DNA of 64,000 nucleotides from NCBI RefSeq assembly GCF_004307995.1, contig NZ_SIRE01000007.1, positions 309,145 through 373,144 on the forward strand, read 5' to 3'. A program made the translations under genes and the position numbers. This document shows, piece after piece, positions 27,086 through 34,609 of this stretch. The stretch's first letter is position 1; every line of letters begins with the position of its first letter. The DNA is from Paenibacillus thalictri. Lineage in GTDB: Bacteria; Bacillota; Bacilli; Paenibacillales; NBRC-103111. The notes under the pieces were generated by a model. It had not been told where the DNA came from. It did no database searches and saw only the letters and a list, made by a program, of their open reading frames with translations.

Positions 27086-27632
27086 ACCGAAAAAGTTAAT
27101 TATCTTTTTGGATAGCGGCGATACGATTATCGACGAAGGTACGGAAATCCGCGACGAACACGATGTTGTTGTACAGGCAAATGTCATTCCAGGCGCCGAC
27201 GTGATGGTGCGGACGCTGGCCGAACGGGGTTTTACGCTTGCGCTTGTGGCCGACGGGCTGGCGCAGTCGTTTAAGAACATTTTGACCCAAAACGGGGTGT
27301 ACGATTATTTTACGACGATGATTTATTCGGAGCCGATTAAAGCCCACAAGCCAAGCCCGCGGATGTTTAAGGCGGCGATCGGGGCGCTGGATCTCAGCGA
27401 AAGGGATATTCCGCGAATCATCATGGTCGGCAACAATTTGAGCCGGGATATTAAAGGGGCCAATGTGATGGGTATTACAAGCGTGTTCCTGGACTGGACG
27501 CCGAGGTATCCGAAAACGCCCGCCGACGACAGCGAAATACCGGACTACACGATCAGCGAACCGCTGGAATTGATCGAATTGGCCGAGCGGCTGAACCGCG
27601 AGCTGGAGCGGGCCGAAGAAGAAGTAAGTTAG
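27078..27632 (+). CDS. HAD-superfamily phosphatase
   Basis: A 184-residue hydrolase. ATG 27078 lies within the end of the OppF gene, showing tight coupling to the transporter operon; the upstream open frame is just overlap. Motif I reads IIFLDSGDTIID, where the nucleophilic Asp is followed by S-G-D-T rather than the common D-x-D-G-T; motif II Ser/Thr is not clear; the Lys in EPIKAHKPSP and the acidic motif VGNNLSRDIKGA with FLDW complete the HAD core. It probably dephosphorylates a product of the imported compound or a house-cleaning substrate. Whether the altered motif I changes activity is uncertain. Confidence 0.8.
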   Translation: MNEPKKLIIFLDSGDTIIDEGTEIRDEHDVVVQANVIPGADVMVRTLAERGFTLALVADGLAQSFKNILTQNGVYDYFTTMIYSEPIKAHKPSPRMFKAAIGALDLSERDIPRIIMVGNNLSRDIKGANVMGITSVFLDWTPRYPKTPADDSEIPDYTISEPLELIELAERLNRELERAEEEVS

Positions 27633-27637
27633 GTTAC

Positions 27638-27689
27638 ATAAATTGAATAGATCGAAGGATCAGGCGGCCGAATGGTACGTTCAATTTAT
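27638..27689. repeat. Inverted repeat before the LacI-family gene
   Basis: ATAAATTGAA (27638-27647) and TTCAATTTAT (27680-27689) are exact complements separated by 32 bp between the HAD stop and the regulator start. It could be an operator pair or a weak hairpin; no T-run follows. Confidence 0.35.
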
Positions 27690-27718
27690 ATAGCGAGCAT
27701 GAAGGGATGTTTCAAGAA

Positions 27719-28744
27719 ATGGCCAAAATTGACGATGTGGCAAGATTAGCCAATGTCTCGAAAGGAACCGTATCCAACGTATTCAGCCAGAAAAGACCGA
27801 CCAGCAAAGAAGTAACCGAGCGTGTGCTGAGCGTCTCCAAAGAGCTGAATTATACGCCCAACCATATTGCGCGAAGCCTGGTCACGAAAAAAACGCAGGC
27901 CATCGGCCTGACAATCCCTCACGGCAATTTCTTTTTTAGCGCTTTCCATCATCAATTCATCAACGGAGTTATTCTGGAGGCGTCCCGGTACGGATTCCGG
28001 GTGCTGCTGGACATGATTCCACAGCAGGAAGTCAAGACGCCGTTTTTGTCCAATTACCCGATTGACGGGGCGGTTGTGATGAGTCCCGCCGTGGAGGATG
28101 AGCGCATCCGGCTGCTCGACGCGAAGAATATCCCGTTTGTCGCCATCGGCAAGGTGATGAACGGCGGTATCGGCAGCTCCCTTAGCGTGGATAGCGACAA
28201 TCGGAAAATCATCGGCGATATATGCCGTTATTTAATTAAGCTGGGCCACCGGAGCATCATGTTTCTGAACGCCGGCGAACAGATGACCGTATCCAAGGAA
28301 CGGAAAAATGGTTTCGTGCAGACGCTTGCCAGCCAGCGGATCGAGGTGGAGGAGTATATGATCCATCATAAGCCGGCGATCGACGCCAGCGATTATTTGA
28401 ACTACGGTTACAAAGAAACGGTCAATGTACTCAAGCGGCTGGACAAAAAGGTGACGGCAATTATCGCCGACGACGACCGGACCGCCTTCAGCGCGATGAA
28501 TGCGCTTAAAGATCTGGGGCTGAACGTGCCGCACGATATTTCGGTTTTTGTCATCTGCGGCGATCTTTCCATCATGCACCAGTCGTCGCCGTCGCTCACT
28601 AGTATGGATCTGCAGCCATCGGAGCTGGGCATGCAGTCGGTGAAGCTGCTGATGCACCGGCTTGGGGTGTTGAAGGGAAGTTACCCTGAGCAGGTCATTG
28701 TGGAGAGCCGGATTGTGGAGCGAAACTCGTGTGTGCCGATATAA
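27719..28744 (+). CDS. LacI-family transcriptional regulator
   Basis: A 341-residue repressor-type protein. The N-terminal helix-turn-helix is IDDVARLANVSKGTVSNVFS, followed by the hinge region PNHIARSLVTKKT and a periplasmic-binding-protein-like effector domain (from TQAIGLTIPH to the C-terminus). ATG 27719 gives the usual 5-residue lead into the HTH; ATG 27707 would place the GAAGGG box directly against the start. The position at the end of the transporter operon and the three matching operators before the binding-protein gene suggest that it controls this operon. The ligand is unknown. Confidence 0.9.
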   Translation: MAKIDDVARLANVSKGTVSNVFSQKRPTSKEVTERVLSVSKELNYTPNHIARSLVTKKTQAIGLTIPHGNFFFSAFHHQFINGVILEASRYGFRVLLDMIPQQEVKTPFLSNYPIDGAVVMSPAVEDERIRLLDAKNIPFVAIGKVMNGGIGSSLSVDSDNRKIIGDICRYLIKLGHRSIMFLNAGEQMTVSKERKNGFVQTLASQRIEVEEYMIHHKPAIDASDYLNYGYKETVNVLKRLDKKVTAIIADDDRTAFSAMNALKDLGLNVPHDISVFVICGDLSIMHQSSPSLTSMDLQPSELGMQSVKLLMHRLGVLKGSYPEQVIVESRIVERNSCVPI

Positions 28745-28942
28745 GTTTGTTTTGGGCATCTATTGGGCGCAAATCCGGGCAATTCCGGACTGTTTCGAAG
28801 CGATAGAAGGGGAGCCAAGGTACCAGAGGGCCTAGGGGGGGCTGCATATCGGTCGCCATTCCTCACGCAGCATAAGCAAAGCTGTCCCGGCATTCCTTTT
28901 ACAAAGTCATTTTTACTAAAGCAAATTTCTAGGAGGAAACCA

Positions 28943-30001
28943 ATGAGTAAAATATGGAAAGCAGGAATTATCGGGCTTGGCGGCATCGGCGAGCACCACA
29001 TGGGGAATTGGCTGAAAATCCCGAATACGCAAATTGCCGCCATCTGCGACGTAAACAAGCAGGCGGTCGAGAAAACGGGCGAGCGGCTGCAGCTGCCGCC
29101 CGGCAAGCGATATACCGATTACGAGCAGCTGATCGCCGACAGCGATGTCGATGTTGTCATTTCCGGGACGTCCAACAACATTCACTTTGACGTACTCAAA
29201 AGTGCCATCGAGCATAACAAGCCGATTTTTTCGGAGAAGCCGTTTACCCGCACGATGGAGGAAGCGGAGAAGCTGATTGGCCTGTATCACCAAAAGCCGG
29301 TGCCTTGCGTGATCGGTTTCTCCTACCGCTACCGGCCCTGCTTTCAATATGTGAAACGGCTTGTGGAGCAAGGAACGCTGGGGAGGATCCGGCACATCGC
29401 CGCCCATTATTTGCAGGAGGAAAATGCGCCGATGTTCGAAAAAGGCTACAGCTGGCGCTTCAGCAAAGAGCTGGCCGGCACCGGGGTGCTGGCGGATATC
29501 GGCTCGCATATGATTGATGCTGCGCGTTTTTTTGTCGGCGAATTTATGACTGTGAATGGCATGATGACAACGTTTGTCGAGGAGCGGCTGGATCCCCGCA
29601 CAAACGAGCGGGTGAAGATCGACGTGGACGATTTTGCAGGGTTTCAGGGCGTGCTGGAGGGTGGCGTTATGGGAACGTTTTATACCCATAAAAATGCGAT
29701 TGGCACCGGCAACCAGTTTAACGTTACGTTATTCGGGGATTTAGGTACGGCGCGGATTGCGGTGGAGAAGCCGTTTGAAGTATCGCTGACGATGCGGGAC
29801 GGCGAACGCGGGCAGCTTGTAGAGAAGACGGTGCATCTGGACGGGGCGGACGTGAAGCCGCTGCTTCAGGATTTTATCGAGTATGTGGAGAATGGCAGCG
29901 GTTCGGCTTTTCTTCCTACCCTGACGGACGGCTATAAAAACCAGCAGGTGCTGCAAATGATTATCGACTCGGCGCAAGATGGCGTTACCCGTTCAAGATA
30001 A
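28943..30001 (+). CDS. Gfo/Idh/MocA-family NAD(P)-dependent oxidoreductase
   Basis: A 352-residue dehydrogenase started at ATG 28943 with AGGAGG six bases upstream. The Rossmann motif GIIGLGGIGEHHMGNW opens the protein; the family motif EKPF (FSEKPFTRTMEEAEKL) lies near residue 97, and DIGSHMIDAARFF carries the catalytic His region. Members oxidise or epimerise sugars, inositols and amino sugars. Its TAA overlaps an upstream-extended frame of the next gene, but the ThuA start used here is 83 bp downstream, so the two are probably cotranscribed. Confidence 0.9.
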   Translation: MSKIWKAGIIGLGGIGEHHMGNWLKIPNTQIAAICDVNKQAVEKTGERLQLPPGKRYTDYEQLIADSDVDVVISGTSNNIHFDVLKSAIEHNKPIFSEKPFTRTMEEAEKLIGLYHQKPVPCVIGFSYRYRPCFQYVKRLVEQGTLGRIRHIAAHYLQEENAPMFEKGYSWRFSKELAGTGVLADIGSHMIDAARFFVGEFMTVNGMMTTFVEERLDPRTNERVKIDVDDFAGFQGVLEGGVMGTFYTHKNAIGTGNQFNVTLFGDLGTARIAVEKPFEVSLTMRDGERGQLVEKTVHLDGADVKPLLQDFIEYVENGSGSAFLPTLTDGYKNQQVLQMIIDSAQDGVTRSR

Positions 30002-30084
30002 TGAAGCAGGTTAATCACATAAGGAGCTTCTCTCACTTGCATGCGATTGTCCTGGATAACGGAGAAAAAAAGGAGTGTAAAGCG

Positions 30085-30804
30085 ATGATCAACGTAACGA
30101 TTTGGAATGAATTTATTCAGGAGCAAAGAAAACCGGAGGTCGCCAAGGTATATCCCGACGGGATTCACGGCGCCATTGCGGCAGGAATCCGGCAGGACGA
30201 TTTTGCGATCAGAACGGCTACCTTTCATGAGCCTGAGCACGGCTTGACGGAAGAGGTGCTGGCGGCGACGGATGTGCTGATTTATTGGGGGCATGTCGAC
30301 CATGCCGGATTCCAGGATCAAGTGATCGAGCGGATTTGCAAAAGGGTACACGAAGGAATGGGGCTGATCGTGCTGCATTCCGGCCATCATTCCAAAATGT
30401 TCCGCAAGCTGATGGGCACTTCATGCGACCTGCTATGGCGCGAAGCGGACGAGAAGGAGCGGCTGTGGGTCATTGATCCGTCCCACCCGATTGTCGAAGG
30501 CATCGGCCCGTACATCGATTTGCCGGAGGAGGAAATGTACGGGGAGCATTTCGATATTCCCGTACCCGATGAGCTTATCTTCGTCAGCTGGTTTGCCGGC
30601 GGAGAGGTGTTTCGCAGCGGCTGCACGTACCGCAGGGGACAGGGGAAAATTTTTTATTTCCGCCCCGGACACGAGTCTTATCCGACTTATCACAACAAGG
30701 AGATCCATCGCGTGATCGCCAATGCCGTCAAATGGACGGCGCCGGTGCAGCGGCAGCGGACGTTTTACGGGCATCATGAAGCGCTGGAGCCGATCGGGAA
30801 ATAA
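30085..30804 (+). CDS. ThuA-domain protein (trehalose utilisation family)
   Basis: A 239-residue ThuA-like protein (glutamine amidotransferase-like fold). ATG 30085 has AAGGAG nine bases upstream and starts at the family's typical VTIWNEF; the frame to 30001 is an unsupported extension. Family features include YPDGIHGAIAAGI, DVLIYWGHVDH, GLIVLHSGHHSKMF and the C-terminal GKIFYFRPGHESYPTYH. ThuA proteins commonly accompany Gfo/Idh/MocA dehydrogenases in disaccharide (for example 3-keto-sugar) pathways, matching the neighbour. The enzymatic role is not firmly established. A terminator follows. Confidence 0.9.
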   Translation: MINVTIWNEFIQEQRKPEVAKVYPDGIHGAIAAGIRQDDFAIRTATFHEPEHGLTEEVLAATDVLIYWGHVDHAGFQDQVIERICKRVHEGMGLIVLHSGHHSKMFRKLMGTSCDLLWREADEKERLWVIDPSHPIVEGIGPYIDLPEEEMYGEHFDIPVPDELIFVSWFAGGEVFRSGCTYRRGQGKIFYFRPGHESYPTYHNKEIHRVIANAVKWTAPVQRQRTFYGHHEALEPIGK

Positions 30805-30840
30805 ATTGCTGCAATAAGCGGCTTATAACATGAAAAAGGG

Positions 30841-30920
30841 ACCTGGCAGAGATGAAGTGACTCGATTGTTAGACACATCTAACAATAGGGGACGGTTCAT
30901 TCCAGCCAGGTTTTTCTTTT
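30841..30920 (+). terminator. Nested-hairpin terminator after the ThuA gene
   Basis: ACCTGGC (30841-30847) pairs with GCCAGGT (30905-30911), followed by TTTTCTTTT. Inside the loop a second perfect 9-bp hairpin (ATTGTTAGA 30865-30873, complement 30878-30886) occurs. Confidence 0.7.
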
Positions 30921-30958
30921 GTTCGAAATCAAATAGTCGGAATAAACCGCGCTTGCTT

Positions 30959-31097
30959 TACGGAAAAGAATTTCCGTCCTAGCGAAGCGCAGTTTCCGTT
31001 ATAACTGAAATAGGGCGATCCGCAGGGCTGGAAAGAAAGTTTTGTATGTCCGAAGCAAATAAGTTTCCTTCCGACGGAGTAAAGTTTCTTTTCTATA
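30959..31097 (+). repeat. Second dispersed repeat family, copy 2
   Basis: Aligns with 17068-17204: ACGGAAA/TTTCCGT hairpin at its left end, then TAGCGAAGCGCA, GTTTTGTATGTCCGAAGCAA and TTTCCTTCCG. It lies 114 bp before the MITE-like element B. No coding content recognised. Confidence 0.65.
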
Positions 31098-31210
31098 GTC
31101 ATACCGCGGATTCACTACACCTGCAAAGAAACGACACTGCTCCGGCAAAGGAAATAGTTTCTTTGCGCGATGGAGCGGGAGTTTTCCAGGGGGGATGGGC
31201 GGCATTAGCC

Positions 31211-31925
31211 CAATGTTGTCAGGATATGAAGTCGGTTGACTAAGTATCGTCACGGGAATGATCAAGCTTTTTTATGCATCGTGACCCGTTTCGGGAAGAG
31301 AACCCCTCAGGGTGGATAATGGACTGAGTGAGACTGTCGGTTCATTGTGCAACCCAATCCATTATGCTCCCCCAAACGTTGGGGAAGCTCCCAATCGTTG
31401 TGCATCGCCCAACGTTGGTGAAGCCCCTCTCTCTTACGGACATGGGCGCAGCTATATAAACCAAATCTGAGGTTGGCTGCATGTAACGGACACAGTCGCT
31501 CTTATTTGGCCTACCATCGCGGTTTCCCCGGCTTTTTTGGGCAAATAAAGGCGCCGGTGTCCGTTAAAAATGATAACCTCGAATTTTTTGCCACATAGAG
31601 TCGCTTGTGTCCGTTAGCGTTGGAGCGTGCCGTTCGCATGCATAAAGCCAACCAGAGCGACAAGGATGTCCGTTACAGACAGACAGCTAGCGAACAACCA
31701 ACTTTCATCCACTTTGATCAAGTTGAATCGAAATCGCGTCATTTGCTGGGCTCAAGCATGTTGTGGTTCATGCATGTTATGGTTCGGCTTATTCCATAAA
31801 CCCGATACGATCGCGCTAATGCAGCCAATACGAGATCTGATTACCTGCCATATATCATTCCAACGTTCGCGATCCCAAGCGTGCTTTGCGGCGGACGGTC
31901 GAACCCCGCTATCCTGACAACATGA
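31211..31925 (+). mobile_element. MITE-like element B (715 bp) with terminal inverted repeats and 9-bp target duplication
   Basis: The left end CAATGTTGTCAGGAT (31211-31225) is matched in inverted form by the right end (31911-31925) at 13 of 15 positions. GCATTAGCC occurs directly outside both ends (31202-31210 and 31926-31934), an exact 9-bp direct repeat. No transposase frame exists inside. The 185-bp core (31433-31617) has forward and reversed CGGACA boxes. A stretch near 31894-31906 matches part of the 65-bp tandem unit at 17381 in reverse. It aligns with element C over most of its length. Confidence 0.75.
31433..31617. repeat. 185-bp mirrored core of element B
   Basis: Begins CTTACGGACATGGGCGC and ends TGTCCGTTAG. 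Four CGGACA boxes are arranged as two forward then two reverse, so the segment is an imperfect long palindrome. Cores of identical 185-bp length occur at 16365-16549 (inverted) and 39594-39778. Confidence 0.75.
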
Positions 31926-32045
31926 GCATTAGCCGGTCTTTATGATATTGTGTTATGTGTATGTTATTTAAATTAACAAAATGTAATAAAAAGTATAGCG
32001 GATTAATTCACCCCTAAAATTGAGTGTACTTTTCGATTCGTATGG

Positions 32046-32135
32046 AATAATTCGATAAATAGACTTATACGAAAATAAAGTAGGTGTATGAAGTTCTATT
32101 TATACAAAAATATTCGAAATTATCTTCGAATTATT
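32046..32135. repeat. AT-rich nested inverted repeats upstream of the NMT1-type gene
   Basis: AATAATTCGA (32046-32055) and ATAAATAGA (32055-32063) are matched by TCTATTTAT (32096-32104) and TCGAATTATT (32126-32135). TTCGAA also recurs at 32113 and 32125. The surrounding 31935-32246 is much richer in A+T than the rest of the window and holds no gene. Confidence 0.5.
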
Positions 32136-32186
32136 AAATTTGCTATTGTAAAATCAGTCTGGATTATGTTATTTTTAAATTACATT

Positions 32187-32209
32187 TATGTTATATAATA
32201 TAACATAAA
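32187..32209. promoter_or_regulatory. Perfect 11+1+11 palindrome overlapping a -10 box
   Basis: TTATGTTATAT is followed by one central A and its exact complement. TATAAT at 32194-32199 lies inside it. A repressor bound here would block the promoter of the binding-protein gene starting 40-60 bp downstream. The regulator is not identifiable from the window. Confidence 0.55.
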
Positions 32210-32246
32210 GGAAAAGAGAAAAATATCGGATAAAGCGAGGGAGTTT

Positions 32247-33338
32247 ATGATGGGGAAAGGGAAAAAGATTTCGATGCTGTTGTTTGCATTATCATTGTCG
32301 TTGGTGGCCGGCTGCGGTTCCGGCGGTGCCACAACCGAGCCGGCGGCGGCAAAGGAGACGCCTAAACCCGCTGCGGCGGCGAATGCGCCTGCCCCAGCGG
32401 CGGCTAACACGCCTGCTCCTGCCCCGGCATCGGCACCAGTAAAAGCGATGACTCCGGTAAAGCTGATTGAAGGCTGGTACGCCAAAGGCGAAGATGGCGG
32501 ATACTTTGCGGCGCTGCAGCAAAACTATTACAAAGACAGCGGAGTGGAGATGACGATTCAGCCGGGCGGTCCGCAGGTTTCGGCGGTGCAATTGGTCGCA
32601 TCCGGCAAAGCGGATTTCGGCATCTCGTATGCGGACGATATTTTGAAAGCAAGAGAGCAGGGCATTCCGATCGTCGGGCTGCTGACCGCATTTCAATATA
32701 CGCCGCAAGTGCTGATGTTTCATCCGGGCGAAGCGATCAAAAGCTTCGAGGATTTAAAGGGACGGTCGGTTTATTTGACCCCCGGCGTATTGTATTGGGA
32801 ATTCATTAAGAAGAAATACAAGCTGGATACGGTGAAGGAGTTTAATTATACCGGTCAGCTCGTCAATTTCATTAACGATAAAAAGTCGCTGAACCAAGGT
32901 TACGTTACCAATGAGCCGTACGCTTTAAAACAGCAAAATATCGACGTGTCTTTCCTAAAGGTCGCCGATTCCGGATATGCCAACTATGCCGACGTATTGT
33001 TCGCCACCGAGGATTACATTGCCAAACATCCCGACGTCGTTGAAGCGGTAGTTAAAGCAAGCCAGAAGGGATGGGGTTACTATCTCGACAATTATAAGAC
33101 GGTCAATCCGTTTATTCAGCCGTACAACCCCGATATGAAGGTGGAAGCGATGGATTACGAAGGGGAACATGAGCGGGAATATATTTTGACGGAAGAAACA
33201 AAAGCCAAAGGTATCGGTTACATGACACAGGAACGCTGGAAAACGATTCAGGAGCAGATGCTTGATCTGGGGGCGCTGAAGAAAGAGCAGGATGTCAGCA
33301 AGGCGTTTACGACAAAGTTTCTACAAATCAAACCGTAG
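32247..33338 (+). CDS. Lipoprotein substrate-binding protein, NMT1/THI5-like
   Basis: A 363-residue binding protein; ATG 32247 or 32250 both follow GAGGGAG. The signal peptide ends with VAGC (lipidated Cys23) and is followed by an Ala/Pro linker to about residue 70. The mature part resembles the SsuA/TauA/ThiY/NMT1 group: VKLIEGWYAKGEDGGYFAALQ, the substrate-pocket segment QLVASGKADFGISYADD, LKGRSVYLTPG and FATEDYIAKHPDVVEAVVKA. Such proteins bind pyrimidine precursors, sulfonates or nitrate-like small ligands. No permease or ATPase of this class is adjacent, so it must use a transporter elsewhere; its neighbour is a creatininase-family amidohydrolase. Confidence 0.85.
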   Translation: MMGKGKKISMLLFALSLSLVAGCGSGGATTEPAAAKETPKPAAAANAPAPAAANTPAPAPASAPVKAMTPVKLIEGWYAKGEDGGYFAALQQNYYKDSGVEMTIQPGGPQVSAVQLVASGKADFGISYADDILKAREQGIPIVGLLTAFQYTPQVLMFHPGEAIKSFEDLKGRSVYLTPGVLYWEFIKKKYKLDTVKEFNYTGQLVNFINDKKSLNQGYVTNEPYALKQQNIDVSFLKVADSGYANYADVLFATEDYIAKHPDVVEAVVKASQKGWGYYLDNYKTVNPFIQPYNPDMKVEAMDYEGEHEREYILTEETKAKGIGYMTQERWKTIQEQMLDLGALKKEQDVSKAFTTKFLQIKP

Positions 33339-33370
33339 ATGATGACTTAAGCCAAAGGAGGAGTATGGTT

Positions 33371-34204
33371 ATGTTTCAAAGATATGAAGGTATCGCCTGG
33401 GAACAGCGGTTTTTGCCGCGCTTGTCTTATAAGCAGATTGAAGAGCTGCCGAAGGAAAATGCCCTTGTCGTTCTCCCGGTTGGAGCCGTGGAGCAGCATG
33501 GATCGCATCTGCCGGTCATGACCGATTCGCTGATCGGAGAAGCGCTGCTGACGCAAGCGCTGGAACGGCTGGAACGAAGCGCCCAGGTGTGGGTAATTCC
33601 TCCGGTTTCATATGGCAAAAGCAACGAGCATATCGGGTTTGCGGGAACAATCGCTTTATCTTCGCTTACATTGCAGCATGTCATTATGGATATCGCCCAA
33701 AGCTTGCATCTCAGCGGTTTTCGCAGGCTGCTGCTGTTTAATTCGCATGGCGGCAATCAGGATCTGCTGAATCTGGTGGCGCGCGAAATTCGAATCGCTA
33801 CCGGGATGACCGTCTTTTATATGATGCCGCACAGCTTGGACAGTTTGTCGGATCTGCTTACGGAAGAAGAGGTCGCCTACGGCATTCACGGGGGCGATTC
33901 GGAAACTTCAATTGTCAAAGCGGTGAAGCCGCATTGGGTGCGCGACGAATTGGCGGTCCGGGACATCCCGAGCACGGCGGCTTATGAATTTCTCACCTTG
34001 GAGGGAGGCATCCGCTTCGCCTGGAAAATGTCCGACATCTCCGCTTCCGGTGTAGCGGGAGACGCTACGCTGGCTACTGCGGAGAAGGGGCAGATCATTA
34101 TCGACCGGCTCTGCGGCATTTTGTCCAGGGCGCTGGTGGAACTGTGCTCCTTCACTATCTCCGATATGCAACGGCCTGCCCCGCAGCCGCCGGTGAAGCT
34201 TTAA
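33371..34204 (+). CDS. Creatininase-family amidohydrolase
   Basis: A 277-residue member of PF02633. ATG 33371 gives nine-base spacing from AGGAGG; ATG 33365 would be too close. The metal-site motif PVGAVEQHGSHLPVMTDS, FNSHGGNQDLLNLVAREI and GIHGGDSETSIVK supply the expected Glu, His, Asp and Glu ligands. The family cleaves cyclic or linear amides (creatinine, formamidopyrimidines and peptide-derived substrates). It probably acts on the compound bound by the upstream lipoprotein; the two are 32 bp apart and look cotranscribed. Confidence 0.9.
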   Translation: MFQRYEGIAWEQRFLPRLSYKQIEELPKENALVVLPVGAVEQHGSHLPVMTDSLIGEALLTQALERLERSAQVWVIPPVSYGKSNEHIGFAGTIALSSLTLQHVIMDIAQSLHLSGFRRLLLFNSHGGNQDLLNLVAREIRIATGMTVFYMMPHSLDSLSDLLTEEEVAYGIHGGDSETSIVKAVKPHWVRDELAVRDIPSTAAYEFLTLEGGIRFAWKMSDISASGVAGDATLATAEKGQIIIDRLCGILSRALVELCSFTISDMQRPAPQPPVKL

Positions 34205-34367
34205 GCAAACGGCCGGAGCGCGCACCGCTCGCACCCCTCGGCACGGTCTTTCGCTGCATGACAGCGGTCGGTCGATCACATGAAGATACCGGAGATAGGA
34301 CCGGCGGCTGAGCAGCTGGAATTTTTTCAGCGGTACGATCCGTAGAATACTACCCATACACAACTAT
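34205..34367. other. Intergenic DNA after the creatininase gene
   Basis: No open frame with an RBS and no repeat recognised; the stretch leads into a terminator at 34368. The whole gene-free interval extends to 34609 and also holds the direct repeats and promoter listed separately. Confidence 0.4.
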
Positions 34368-34406
34368 AAAAGACGTTGATGCGCATCCCGCATCGATGTC
34401 TTTTTT
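34368..34406 (+). terminator. Rho-independent terminator
   Basis: AAGACGTTGATGCG (34370-34383) pairs with CGCATCGATGTCTT (34389-34402) at 12 of 14 positions around a short loop, followed by a T-run. It closes the NMT1-creatininase unit. Confidence 0.75.
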
Positions 34407-34427
34407 CTATATGGGGAGTGATGTGCG

Positions 34428-34481
34428 AAAATTGAGCCAGGTAGAAATTTGAGCGGTATGCGGGAAGTGGGAAATTTGAGC
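34428..34481. promoter_or_regulatory. Three direct AAATTTGAGC-type repeats before the Lpl promoter
   Basis: AAAATTGAGC (34428-34437), AAATTTGAGC (34445-34454) and AAATTTGAGC (34472-34481) precede the -35 box. Direct repeats upstream of a promoter suit an AraC-type activator; the membrane-bound AraC protein at 40531 is a candidate. Confidence 0.45.
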
Positions 34482-34502
34482 CGTTTTGTGCCGGATTGAT
34501 CG

Positions 34503-34531
34503 TTGTACGGCTGACCGGGCCGGGCTATAGT
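34503..34531 (+). promoter_or_regulatory. Putative sigma-A promoter of the Lpl-type transporter operon
   Basis: TTGTAC (34503-34508) and TATAGT (34526-34531) with 17-bp spacing, 79 bp before the GTG start of the first permease. Confidence 0.55.
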
Positions 34532-34609
34532 GTAGATGGGCGAGTGAGCTGATCATCCGCGAAGGCAAATGTAAGGGCTTCCGGGAGAATCGAAAGGGGG
34601 GAGAAGCCG

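Noticed and set aside
31605..31917. 64- and 96-residue frames inside element B
   Set aside because: They overlap in different frames, are not preserved in elements A or C and have no RBS.
32247..33338. Assignment of the NMT1-like protein as a thiamine-precursor binding protein (ThiY)
   Set aside because: No TPP riboswitch, thi genes or matching permease are nearby; only the broader family is supported.
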